Below, piece by piece: positions 55,110 to 63,492 of a stretch of 64,000 nt of DNA (the stretch's first letter is position 1; every line of letters begins with the position of its first letter). The position numbers and the translations under genes were made by a program. This stretch comes from JAIVGV01 sp032229975. GTDB lineage: Bacteria; Acidobacteriota; Blastocatellia; Pyrinomonadales; Pyrinomonadaceae. The stretch spans positions 1 through 64,000 of the forward strand of contig JAVXVG010000038.1 in assembly GCA_032229975.1 (NCBI GenBank), given 5' to 3'. Below the pieces are notes generated by a model that was given only the letters and a program-made list of their open reading frames with translations, was not told the DNA's origin and did no database searches.

Positions 55110-56654
55110 ATGATCAACTCCGCACGAGCATTCATGTCAGTGCTCCTCGTCGCCGCGCTTCTCGTCGCCTCGACTGTCGCGCAGTCGCAGCACGCGAGCA
55201 TCACGCCGGGACAGCGTTACAGCCGACTCGTCATACGCAACGCGCTCGTCATCGACGGCAACGCGACTCCCGTCTCCGGCCCCTACGACATCGTCATCGA
55301 AGCGGGCACGATCAAGGAGATGATCGCGCTCGATCCGGTCTCGGTGAAAGCTGGCGAGGCGCGGCGGCCGGCGCAGGGCGATGCGGAGATCGATGCGACG
55401 GGCAAGTACGTCATGCCCGGCCTGATCAACTTGCACGGGCACGTGCAGGACGAGAGGGCCGGAGTGCCGCAGCCACTCGACTACGAGTTGAAACTCTGGC
55501 TCGCGTGCGGCATCACGACCGTGCGCGACGTTGGCAGCGACACGCGCAAGACGCTCGAACTCAAACGCAAGAGCGACGCAGGCGAGGTGGCCGCGCCGCG
55601 AATCTTCGTCTATGCCGTCTGGAATAATTCGCCGATGCCGAAGACGGCGGAGCAGTCGCGCGCGCGCGTGCGAGAGTTGAAGGCCCTGGGCGCGGACGGG
55701 CTCAAGTTCTTCGCGATGGATCGCGATCTGATGGAGGCCGCGTGGGACGAAGCGCACAAGCAGAACCTACGCATCGCGCATCATGCGGCGGTCGCCGAGA
55801 CGAACGCGTGGGACGACATCAAGTTCGGCACGACCTCAATCGAGCACTGGTACGGCATCCCCGACGCGGCCATTGAAGGCGGCGTGCAGAACTTCCCGCC
55901 CGAATACAACTACTCGGACGAAGTTGATCGCTTCCGCTTCGCGGGCCACCTCTGGCGCGAGGCGAACTGGGACAAGTTGATGAAAGTCCTCGACGCGATG
56001 ATCGAGGCACACGTCGCGTGGGACCCGACGCTTGATATCTACGAGGCGAGCCGCGACCTGCAACGCGCGCAGACGCAGCCGTGGTTCGCTGATTATCTGC
56101 ATCCCGCGCTCGAAGATTACTTCCGGCCCGACGCAGGTCATCACGGTTCATATTTTTTAGGCTGGACTTCCACCGACGAGACTTTCTGGAAAGAGAACTA
56201 TCGCATCTGGATGGCCGCGCTCAGAGAGTTTGATCGTCGCGGCGGCTTGATCGGCGCGGGCGAGGATGCGGGCTTCATCTATCAGATGTACGGCTTCGGT
56301 CTCATACGCGAGCTTGAGTTGAAACAGGAAGCGGGCTTCCACACTCTGAAAGTCATTCAACAAGCGACGGGCAACAACGCGCGCATACTCGGTCAGGAGA
56401 ATCGACTCGGTCGCGTGCGTCCCGGCTTCGTCGCAGACCTGCTCGTCGTCAACGGCAACCCCCTCGAAAATCTGAAAGTGCTGTATCCTACGGGCGTGGA
56501 CATCGTCAAAGACGGCAAGCAGATTCACACGGGCGGCGTTGAATGGACGATCAAGGACGGCCGGCCCTACCACGCGCCCACACTCCTCGCCGACGTGAAA
56601 GAGATCGTCGCAAAGGCTCGTGCCGAGCGACGCGCGAGAGCGGCGAAGCCTTAG
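55110..56654 (+). CDS. Secreted metal-dependent amidohydrolase (imidazolonepropionase-like)
   Basis: A 514-residue protein with signal peptide (about 1-26). The amidohydrolase barrel follows: beta-start P-G-L-I-N-L-H-G-H (metal H-x-H), the putative carboxylated lysine in G-L-K-F-F-A-M, then H-H-A-A-V and S-I-E-H-W-Y histidines, and the final Asp in G-A-G-E-D-A-G. The closest named groups are the periplasmic prolidase-like and imidazolonepropionase-like amidohydrolases, so a cyclic amide or dipeptide substrate is possible. It follows galK by 19 bases but is probably functionally unrelated. Confidence 0.83.
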   Translation: MINSARAFMSVLLVAALLVASTVAQSQHASITPGQRYSRLVIRNALVIDGNATPVSGPYDIVIEAGTIKEMIALDPVSVKAGEARRPAQGDAEIDATGKYVMPGLINLHGHVQDERAGVPQPLDYELKLWLACGITTVRDVGSDTRKTLELKRKSDAGEVAAPRIFVYAVWNNSPMPKTAEQSRARVRELKALGADGLKFFAMDRDLMEAAWDEAHKQNLRIAHHAAVAETNAWDDIKFGTTSIEHWYGIPDAAIEGGVQNFPPEYNYSDEVDRFRFAGHLWREANWDKLMKVLDAMIEAHVAWDPTLDIYEASRDLQRAQTQPWFADYLHPALEDYFRPDAGHHGSYFLGWTSTDETFWKENYRIWMAALREFDRRGGLIGAGEDAGFIYQMYGFGLIRELELKQEAGFHTLKVIQQATGNNARILGQENRLGRVRPGFVADLLVVNGNPLENLKVLYPTGVDIVKDGKQIHTGGVEWTIKDGRPYHAPTLLADVKEIVAKARAERRARAAKP

Positions 56655-56666
56655 AAGTTGTTTTGA

Positions 56667-56852
56667 GAGTCCCGTAGGGACTTGATGTTTATAGTTCATG
56701 CGGTTCATTACCTCGCCAGCTCCGTAGGAGCGGCATGTTACATGTCGCCCCTGACGGGGCTCTCGAAGAGATTAAGTAGGGATGCGTCAGCTACAAACAT
56801 TACGCTCCTACGGAGCGACGATTTCTCAAACAGCTTTTTCTCAAACAGCTTT
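56667..56852. repeat. Palindromic element with GCTCCGTAGGAGCG ends plus a 15-bp tandem duplicate
   Basis: GCTCCGTAGGAGCG (56719-56732) is the exact reverse complement of CGCTCCTACGGAGC (56803-56816), with a smaller stem GCCCC-TGA-CGGGGC at 56747-56760 and a third one, GTCCC-GTA-GGGAC, at 56669-56681. Just beyond, TTCTCAAACAGCTTT occurs twice in tandem (56823-56852). It occupies most of the 256-base spacer and probably belongs to a widespread intergenic repeat family. Confidence 0.75.
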
Positions 56853-56910
56853 TTAGCGCGACCATGCGCGATGCTTTTAACAACCTCGATCAACTTGAAC
56901 CCTCAAAGGA

Positions 56911-58068
56911 ATGAGTAGCATGAGAAGACTGATCGCAACTATCACGCTCGTCATCGCATCGGCTGTCGTCGCAACGGCGCAAGCCCCGGCCAATGCGGCG
57001 CGCGAGGACTTGTCGAGTTTGCCCGAATCGCAGGCTGTGTTGTTCGTCAACACGCGGCGCATCACGAACGAGGTGATGCCGCGCGTCGTGCCTGCGGCGC
57101 GGTATCAGGGCGCGTTCGACGAGGCGAAGAAGATGGCGAACATCGACCTGCGCCAGATCGATTACGTGCTCGTGGGCGTGCGCCTGACGGACGCGCCTGC
57201 GTCGGGCACGATCCCTGTGGAGTTCGGTCTCGTCGTCAAAGGCGGCTTCAACGCCGACGCGCTGCTCTCGTTCGTCCGCATGAGCCAGCAGGGCCAGTAT
57301 CGCGACGAGACGCACGCGGGAAAGACGATCACCATCTTCAAGACGGATTTCGACAACGGCGACAAGAAGAAGAACGCCGTGACAACAGACGGGCCCAAGT
57401 CGAAGGACGGGTTGCCGTCAGAGATGGGCGCTGTCTCGCTCGGCGCGGACTCTCTGCTCATCGGCACGCCCGCATACGTCGCGGCGGCTCTGGACGCGCG
57501 AGGCGGCGCGGGCACGCGCATCAAATCCGATCTGGTCGAACTCGCCTTGAAGGACAATGACGCGCTCGTGAGTTTCGCGGGAGATATGCCGCCGTCACTC
57601 TCGAAGTATCTCAACTCGCCTGCGGGCGGCGGCATGATGGGCGATCTCTTCAACGACGAGATGAAGCGGCTCATAGACTCCGTGCGACAGATTCAGATTT
57701 CGCTCAACATGAACCCGGCGCAGTTTGGCGCGCAGACCACCTTGCGCACGGACACGCCTGAGAACGCGCGGGCCATTAGCGGTCTCGTCACGGCGGGCGT
57801 CAGCTACGCCGAAGCGGAGGCGCGCAAAGAAGCGGCGAAGCGCAAGGGCCCCCCGTCGCCGATGGAGGCGCACGCCCTCGACTTGATCAGATCGCTTACC
57901 AACACTGTGCGCGACAACGAGCTGCTGCTCGGCATCAGCCTCCCGCAGAACACGGTCGCCTCTGCCATGCGCGAAATGTTCGCGCCCGCGCCTTCGCCCG
58001 CCGCGAAGAAATCCGCGACGCGCACGACGACTCGGACGCGGCGCGCTCCGGCCCGTCGCAAGGCTTGA
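56911..58068 (+). CDS. Secreted protein of unknown function
   Basis: A 385-residue protein with signal peptide (about 1-24). The mature part alternates structured segments (Q-A-V-L-F-V-N-T-R-R; V-E-F-G-L-V-V-K-G-G-F; A-A-A-L-D-A-R-G-G-A-G) with a Lys/Asp-rich insert near 150 and a Lys/Thr/Arg tail at the end. It resembles the repeated-domain secreted proteins of Acidobacteriota that have no known function; no enzyme motif is visible. Start ATG 56911 follows GGAATGAGTAGC and an upstream ATG exists in another frame. Confidence 0.7.
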   Translation: MSSMRRLIATITLVIASAVVATAQAPANAAREDLSSLPESQAVLFVNTRRITNEVMPRVVPAARYQGAFDEAKKMANIDLRQIDYVLVGVRLTDAPASGTIPVEFGLVVKGGFNADALLSFVRMSQQGQYRDETHAGKTITIFKTDFDNGDKKKNAVTTDGPKSKDGLPSEMGAVSLGADSLLIGTPAYVAAALDARGGAGTRIKSDLVELALKDNDALVSFAGDMPPSLSKYLNSPAGGGMMGDLFNDEMKRLIDSVRQIQISLNMNPAQFGAQTTLRTDTPENARAISGLVTAGVSYAEAEARKEAAKRKGPPSPMEAHALDLIRSLTNTVRDNELLLGISLPQNTVASAMREMFAPAPSPAAKKSATRTTTRTRRAPARRKA

Positions 58069-58147
58069 GACGCGCGCGTCTCTGACGGGCATACGATAAA
58101 TTATTCGAGAGGTAGCGGCGCGCGCAGCGTGCGTCAGCACGCATGAG

Positions 58148-58522
58148 ATGGACGAACAAAATAACGAGTTTGACGAAGAGTTGATCGACACGGACGATGC
58201 ATCCGACGATGTAATCGTCGATGTCGGCGACGAAGATGACGATGACATCGGCGACAACGGCGACGACGATGATGATGACGACGACGAGCCCGCGGAGTTT
58301 CGCGCCGCGCTGCTCGCCAAGCAGGAGATGATCGCGTTGATCTCTCTGCGGACGGCGGCGGGCGGCGGCCGGATCGTCCGCATCGATCCGCGCCAGCCCA
58401 TGCCCGCCGCGAAGTCCTACGAAGACGCGGCGGAGGCGCAGCGTTGGTTTCGTCGCAGTCTCCTCACCAGCCAGCGCAACGGCTGGCGCATTGTCTATGA
58501 CGGCGAGCCGCTTTTCGGCTGA
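58148..58522 (+). CDS. Highly acidic small protein of unknown function
   Basis: A 124-residue protein. Residues 1-50 are almost all acidic (a D-D-D-D-D-D-D-D-E run), then a compact domain follows: A-E-F-R-A-A-L-L-A-K-Q-E-M-I, a basic stretch and a C-terminal N-G-W-R-I-V-Y-D-G-E. The acidic half is likely disordered and could bind cations or a basic protein. Codon use matches the genome, supporting a real gene; family unknown. Confidence 0.6.
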   Translation: MDEQNNEFDEELIDTDDASDDVIVDVGDEDDDDIGDNGDDDDDDDDEPAEFRAALLAKQEMIALISLRTAAGGGRIVRIDPRQPMPAAKSYEDAAEAQRWFRRSLLTSQRNGWRIVYDGEPLFG

Positions 58523-58570
58523 GAACTCTCACACGCACGCGCGCCGGCCCCCGTTCAAAACTGATCTTCT

Positions 58571-58640
58571 CTTTGCGACCTTGCGGCTTTGCGTGATCAA
58601 TCTTTCTCACGCAAAGTCGCAAGGTCGCAAAAGAATTTTT
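58571..58640 (+). terminator. Hairpin, CCTTTGCGT family (copy 2), terminator-like
   Basis: CTTTGCGACCTTGCGGCTTT... (58571-58596) pairs with TCACGCAAAGTCGCAAGGTC... (58607-58633); the downstream arm is followed by GAATTTTTTTC, so on the plus strand it can end the acidic-protein transcript. It is related to the element at 15579. Confidence 0.75.
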
Positions 58641-58648
58641 TTCAGGTG

Positions 58649-59704
58649 TTAACGAGCGAGCCGGTTGGTGGCGACGAGTAGTTCGGCGTTGAGGATGGCC
58701 GCGCCCGCCGCGCCGCGAATCGTGTTGTGGCTGAGTGCGACGAGGCGGAAGTCGAGCACCTTGTCGGGCTGGATACGACCAACCGAGACGCTCATGCCAC
58801 GCCCCGCGTCGCGGTCGAGACGCGGCTGCGGCCGGTCGCGCTCCTCGCGCACGACGATGGATCGAGCGGGCGCGGTGTGGAGCTTCAACTCCTGCGGGAG
58901 CGATGTGAACGACGAAAGCGCGTCTTTAACTTCTTCAACCGTCGCGCGGCGCACGAGCTTCACACGCAGTGCAGCCATGTGGCCCTCCGAGACGTTGACG
59001 CGATGCACCTGCGCGCTCAAACGAAACGGCGCGTGCTCGACGCGCGCGTCTCTCATCACGCCTAAAATCTTCTGCGTCTCCTCCTCGATCTTCTCCTCTT
59101 CATTCTCGATGAAAGGGACGACGTTGTCCGTCGCATCAAGCGAAGGCACGCCGGGGTAGCCCGCGCCCGACAGAGCTTGCAGCGTGGTCGCGACGACCGC
59201 TTCAATCCCGAAACGCGCATGGAGCGGCGCGAGCGCAAGCGCGATCATGATCGTCGAGCAGTTTGGGTTGGTGACGATGAATCCGCCGCTCTTATTATTG
59301 GCGCGCTGAGTGTCGAGCAGTTGCAAATGTTCGTGATTGATCTCAGGGATGAGCAGCGGCACGTCCTCATCCATGCGATAGGCTGATGAGTTGCTGATGA
59401 CTGCGTAGCCTGCGCGCGCGAACGCGCCTTCGGTTGCGCGGGCCATCTCACCCGGCAGACTCGAAAAGATAAGCTCGCAATCGAGCGACGGCTCCGGCGC
59501 GGAAACTTTCAACTCGCGCACGTACTCCGGCATCTCACCCGGCAGACGCCACGCACACGCCTCCGCGTAAGTCTTCCCCTGCGATCTGTCCGACGCCGCC
59601 AACGCCGTCAACTCGAACTGCGGGTGGCCCTCCAACAGTTGAATGAACCGCTGCCCGACCGTCCCCGTCGCACCCAAGATACCAACTCGAAATCTCTGAC
59701 TCAT
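58649..59704 (-). CDS. asd: Aspartate-semialdehyde dehydrogenase
   Basis: A 351-residue NADP-dependent enzyme that reduces aspartyl-phosphate to aspartate semialdehyde, the branch-point precursor of lysine, DAP, threonine and methionine. The Rossmann start G-I-L-G-A-T-G-T-V-G-Q and the catalytic Cys149 in N-P-N-C-S-T are clear; S-E-G-H lies near 245. It is the last gene of the minus-strand DAP operon, eight bases after the aminotransferase. Its sequence type is closer to the archaeal/yeast-like group than to E. coli Asd. Confidence 0.9.
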   Translation of the reverse strand: MSQRFRVGILGATGTVGQRFIQLLEGHPQFELTALAASDRSQGKTYAEACAWRLPGEMPEYVRELKVSAPEPSLDCELIFSSLPGEMARATEGAFARAGYAVISNSSAYRMDEDVPLLIPEINHEHLQLLDTQRANNKSGGFIVTNPNCSTIMIALALAPLHARFGIEAVVATTLQALSGAGYPGVPSLDATDNVVPFIENEEEKIEEETQKILGVMRDARVEHAPFRLSAQVHRVNVSEGHMAALRVKLVRRATVEEVKDALSSFTSLPQELKLHTAPARSIVVREERDRPQPRLDRDAGRGMSVSVGRIQPDKVLDFRLVALSHNTIRGAAGAAILNAELLVATNRLAR

Positions 59705-59712
59705 CGAAAATC

Positions 59713-61512
59713 TTATCCCTTCAACGCTTCCGCCATGCGACGCACGCCCTCCGCGAGCGCAGTCTTATCGGCGCAGAAGGAGACGCGCAAGAAACCTTCC
59801 GACTCTGCGCCGAACGCGCCGCCGGGCACGGTGATGACGCGCGCGGCGAGCAATCTGTCCGCGACTTCGGCAGACGTGCCGTGCGCGCTCGTGTCGAGCA
59901 TCGTGTAGAAGGCTCCGTCGGGCGCGACGGCGCGCAGATGGAGTTGCGTCTTGATCTGTTCGAGCAAAAAGTCGCGCCGCTCTTGAAAGGTCTGACGGAT
60001 CACTTCGCGCGCTCTCGCCGCTTCGTCTGTCCAAGCCATGAGCGCGGACTTCTGCGAGACGGTTGAGGCACAGGTCGTGACGTAGCCGTGCAGCACGAGC
60101 GCAGTGCGCACGACCGCCTCCTCGCCGCACATCCAACCCAGTCGCCACCCCGTCATGCTCATCGACTTCGAGAGGCCACTCACGACGATTGTGCGTTCAG
60201 GATAAACTTCGGAGATCGAAGCGGGCCGCTCCGGCGTGTAGTGAATCTCTCGATAAATCTCATCGCTCACGACGCGCGCGTTCGTGCCTTGAAGCGCATC
60301 CGCCATCTGCGCCAGTTCGTCGCGCGAGAGCACGCGGCCAGTCGGGTTCGACGGACTGATCACGACGACGACCTTCGTGCGCGGGCTCACCTTGCGTCGA
60401 AAATCTTCCGCATCGAACGAAAAATTTTTACTCGCCGGAAGTTTATAAAAGACCGGCACGCCGCCCGCCATGCGAACGATGACGGGATACGCGATGAAGC
60501 CCGGATCGGGCAGCAACACCTCGTCGCCCGCATCGACGAGCGACATCAGCGTGAGATACAGGGCCTCCTGCGAGCCCGCCGTGATGACGACGCGCTCCGG
60601 CGTCAAATTCATGTGCGGATAATCATTCGCGACGAGCGCGCGCAACGCAGGCAGGCCCGCGTGCGTCGTGTAACCGTTCTGCTCTTCCAAGACGACGCGC
60701 GCCGCTTCGCGTCGCACCACATCTGGCGTCGGTAAGTCCGGCTCACCCAATCCGAGATTGATGCTCCCCGGCAGCGCGCGATCAAACAACGCACGGATCG
60801 CGCTCTTCTGAATCCCGCGCAGACGCATTGGCGGCATGAATAGATGATCATTTACAGTTTCGTTTACTTTGATCTTCCGAGGTTTCTTCTTACTCCTCTG
60901 ATAAACCCAAATTCTCCAGTCAAGCTCGCTGGCAGGAATCCCTAACTCCTTTGCGGCTCTCTCAAGCACCGATACTGCTTCTTTTTCAGTAAAGGATCGG
61001 TTAGTTACTTCAGCAAGGAAATTCTTAATATGAACATCCGGCTTAACCGTCTCTACTCCTTGCCGCATTACAAGCCACTTATAGACCGCATACGCTAACC
61101 CTTTAACCTTACCTTTGAAATCCCGATTGAAATCACCTTCTTTGGCCCAACGACGCAAGCCCTCCTGATCTGTTACGCCGACAGAATCAAAGTATTCAAG
61201 GAGTTCGCGTAGCTGTTGAAGACGGTTGCCGTATTTATATCCCCAAAGTTCGGCGGCGGCGGCAACATTTCCTTCTTGGTCATTAGGATATATTGACAAA
61301 AAGTTGGCTAGATCATCGCGGGTTCTGATGTCGTCCCAGTGTTTACTCTTGTAATGGCTCTCAGCATTAAAGACAGTAGTAGTGTTCAACTGATAATCGA
61401 GAACTGTTGACATGAGGTTCAGCACATAATCATCAGCATAAGCATCACGGCGTGGTGTTGGGAGCATCCGACAAGCATTCAAAATAGCCTGATAGTCGTT
61501 TTCGTTAGTCAT
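59713..61512 (-). CDS. Fusion: HhH-GPD (DNA-glycosylase-like) domain + class I aminotransferase
   Basis: A 599-residue frame made of two parts. Residues 1-225 resemble HhH-GPD-type proteins: helix-hairpin-helix F-K-G-K-V-K-G-L-A-Y at 132-141 and V-K-P-D-V-H at 156-161 (Asp159 in the usual catalytic position). This part (60838-61512) is clearly AT-richer than its neighbours. Residues 226-599 form a fold-type I aminotransferase: N389 in S-P-S-N-P-T-G, D-E-I-Y, PLP-lysine K449 in S-G-L-S-K-S-M and R457. The aminotransferase starts naturally at an internal ATG (60837) but no ribosome site precedes it. In the operon it would act as the succinyl-DAP aminotransferase (DapC role). Confidence 0.82.
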   Translation of the reverse strand: MTNENDYQAILNACRMLPTPRRDAYADDYVLNLMSTVLDYQLNTTTVFNAESHYKSKHWDDIRTRDDLANFLSIYPNDQEGNVAAAAELWGYKYGNRLQQLRELLEYFDSVGVTDQEGLRRWAKEGDFNRDFKGKVKGLAYAVYKWLVMRQGVETVKPDVHIKNFLAEVTNRSFTEKEAVSVLERAAKELGIPASELDWRIWVYQRSKKKPRKIKVNETVNDHLFMPPMRLRGIQKSAIRALFDRALPGSINLGLGEPDLPTPDVVRREAARVVLEEQNGYTTHAGLPALRALVANDYPHMNLTPERVVITAGSQEALYLTLMSLVDAGDEVLLPDPGFIAYPVIVRMAGGVPVFYKLPASKNFSFDAEDFRRKVSPRTKVVVVISPSNPTGRVLSRDELAQMADALQGTNARVVSDEIYREIHYTPERPASISEVYPERTIVVSGLSKSMSMTGWRLGWMCGEEAVVRTALVLHGYVTTCASTVSQKSALMAWTDEAARAREVIRQTFQERRDFLLEQIKTQLHLRAVAPDGAFYTMLDTSAHGTSAEVADRLLAARVITVPGGAFGAESEGFLRVSFCADKTALAEGVRRMAEALKG

Positions 61513-61534
61513 AAATCATTGATTGTCGTAAGAG

Positions 61535-62437
61535 TCACCGCAAAAAATCTTCCAACTGCACCGAGCGGTCGGTCTTCTCGTCGCGGTACTTGACGATGAC
61601 GGGCGCGTAAACGGAGAGTCCCCACGCGCGCCCTTGCTCAGTTGTCACCGCGCGTGCGCCGGGGACGACGACCGCGCCCGCAGGGATTTCGAGCGGGCGT
61701 TCGCCGTCGCGTTTGTAAATCTCATTGCGCGCGAGATCGAAGACGGGAGTTGAGCCCGTGAGTATGACGCCTGCGGCGAGCACGGCGCGCTCGCGAACTA
61801 TTGCGCCTTCGTAGATGCCGCAGCCGCCTCCGATGAGCACGTCGTCTTCGATGATGACGGGAACCGCGCCGATGGGTTCGAGCACGCCGCCGACTTGCGC
61901 CGCAGCAGAGAGATGCACGCGCTTGCCGATTTGCGCGCACGAGCCGACGAGCGCATGGCTGTCGATCATCGTGCCCTCGCCGACGTATGCGCCCGCGTTG
62001 ACGTACATCGGCGGCATACAGACGACGCCGGGCGCGAGATACGCGCCGTCTCTCACGCTCGATCCGCCGGGCACGATCCGCACGTGCTCCTCAATCGTCG
62101 TCGCGCGCACGGGGTACGTGCTCTTGTCGAAGAAGCGCAAGGACGGATGCGCCGACATATCGACGAGGCCACCCATGCGAAAGCCCGCGAGGATGCCGCG
62201 CTTGACCCAATGGTTGACGCGCCACACACCGTCGTCGCCTCGCTCAGCCGCGCGGATGCGACCGTGGTTGAGGGCCGCCTTAAACTCGTCGAACGTCGCG
62301 CGGTCGTCCGCAGAGAACTCCGCGCCCTCGCGCGCCGCAAGCTCTTCGACGCGCACGCGCAAGCTCGACGTTTGATCGTCCGCGTCGCGTCGTGCGTCGG
62401 TCTTCGCTCGCGGCTCGTTCGTCTCAGGCTGCGGCAT
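61535..62437 (-). CDS. dapD: 2,3,4,5-Tetrahydropyridine-2,6-dicarboxylate N-succinyltransferase
   Basis: A 300-residue left-handed beta-helix acyltransferase of the succinylase DAP pathway. The hexapeptide-repeat region runs from about 100 to 240 (for example M-P-P-M-Y-V-N-A-G-A-Y-V-G-E-G-T-M-I-D-S and I-G-G-G-C-G-I-Y-E-G). The N-terminal alpha domain has the F-x-x-F-K-x-A-L-N and R-I-R-A-A-E pattern of DapD. ATG 62437 is chosen because AAAGGTG precedes it; it overlaps the dapA end by 14 bases. Confidence 0.92.
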   Translation of the reverse strand: MPQPETNEPRAKTDARRDADDQTSSLRVRVEELAAREGAEFSADDRATFDEFKAALNHGRIRAAERGDDGVWRVNHWVKRGILAGFRMGGLVDMSAHPSLRFFDKSTYPVRATTIEEHVRIVPGGSSVRDGAYLAPGVVCMPPMYVNAGAYVGEGTMIDSHALVGSCAQIGKRVHLSAAAQVGGVLEPIGAVPVIIEDDVLIGGGCGIYEGAIVRERAVLAAGVILTGSTPVFDLARNEIYKRDGERPLEIPAGAVVVPGARAVTTEQGRAWGLSVYAPVIVKYRDEKTDRSVQLEDFLR

Positions 62438-63347
62438 GAGTCTCACCTTTCAACAATCCGAGTTCGTCTAACACTTCGCGCAGGCGCGCGCGCGTCTTCT
62501 CTTCGACGGGCACGAGCGGCAGGCGCAAATTTTCTTCGACGAGATTCATCAACGCGAGCGCGGCTTTCACGGGCGCGGGGCTCGACTCGATGAAGTTCGC
62601 TTCCATCAACGGCAGAAGTTTGAAGTGCAGCGCGCGGGCCTCTTCCCAGTTTCCTTCGAGGGCCAGCGAGACCATGCGCGACAACATCGCGGGCGCTTCG
62701 TTCGACGCGACCGAGACGAGACCGTCCGCGCCGAGCGCGAGCATGGCGAGCGTCAGAGAGTCGTCGCCTGAGAGCACGCGGAAGTTCGCGGGGCGCGCGC
62801 GCAAGATTTCCATGATCTGCGAGAGGTTGCCGGAAGCCTCCTTGACCGCGACGATGTTCTCGACATCACGCGCGAGCCTGAGCGTCGTCTCCGCCGCGAT
62901 GTTCGACGAGGTGCGACCCGGCACGTTGTAGATCACGACGGGCAAACCTTCAACCGCTTCGGCGACCGCGCGGAAATGCGCGTAGAGACCGTTCTGCGTC
63001 GGCTTGTTGTAGAAGGGCGCGACGATCAAGACGGCATCCGCGCCGAGATCGCGCGCTGCTCGCGAGTATTCGATTGACGCGGCAGTTGAGTTGCTGCCCG
63101 CGCCCGCGAGAACTCGCGCGCGGCCCTTTGCCGCATCGACGGCCATCTTGATCACGCGCCGATCTTCTTCCTCGGTCATCGTCGCGCTCTCGCCCGTCGT
63201 CCCGCAAGGCACGAGGACTTTAATGCCGCCCTCGATCTGAAAGTCGAGGAAGTCGCGAAAGCGTGCCTCGTCAATCGAGCCGTTCCGTTGGAACGGCGTC
63301 ACCAGCGCGGTCATGCACCCGCGCATCCATTCGACGTTCATCGTCAT
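62424..63347 (-). CDS. dapA: 4-Hydroxy-tetrahydrodipicolinate synthase
   Basis: A 307-residue aldolase that condenses pyruvate and aspartate semialdehyde, the first step of the lysine branch. Schiff-base lysine K169 in A-V-K-E-A-S-G-N and Y140 in V-I-Y-N-V-P-G-R-T-S are clear, with G-T-T-G-E-S-A-T at 49-56. Start ATG 63347 follows GGAGG five bases upstream; the frame extends to 63422 through a word-repeat element. It overlaps dapD. Confidence 0.93.
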   Translation of the reverse strand: MTMNVEWMRGCMTALVTPFQRNGSIDEARFRDFLDFQIEGGIKVLVPCGTTGESATMTEEEDRRVIKMAVDAAKGRARVLAGAGSNSTAASIEYSRAARDLGADAVLIVAPFYNKPTQNGLYAHFRAVAEAVEGLPVVIYNVPGRTSSNIAAETTLRLARDVENIVAVKEASGNLSQIMEILRARPANFRVLSGDDSLTLAMLALGADGLVSVASNEAPAMLSRMVSLALEGNWEEARALHFKLLPLMEANFIESSPAPVKAALALMNLVEENLRLPLVPVEEKTRARLREVLDELGLLKGETHAAA

Positions 63348-63361
63348 GTTCGCCTCCGGCG

Positions 63362-63492
63362 AAAGTATGGAGTCTAAAAGTCTGGAGTCTTGGAGTCCGA
63401 GGGCCTTCGCAACGACACGCATGTATTGAGAAGTCCAACGTGACGATCACGCAGCTTCCGACTCAAGACTTTAGACTCCAGACTTCAGACTT
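63362..63492. repeat. GGAGTCT word-repeat palindrome between dapB and dapA
   Basis: TGGAGTCTAAAAGTCTGGAG and TCTTGGAGTC words (63368-63397) are answered by GACTCAAGACTTTAGACTCC and AGACTTCAGACTTCC (63460-63494), forming an imperfect inverted repeat around a non-repeated core. Part of the right arm is the 3' end of dapB. Confidence 0.65.

Noticed and set aside
56682..56918. 78-codon frame in the 56.7-kb spacer
   Set aside because: Runs through the nested palindrome and the tandem duplicate; no ribosome site or family.
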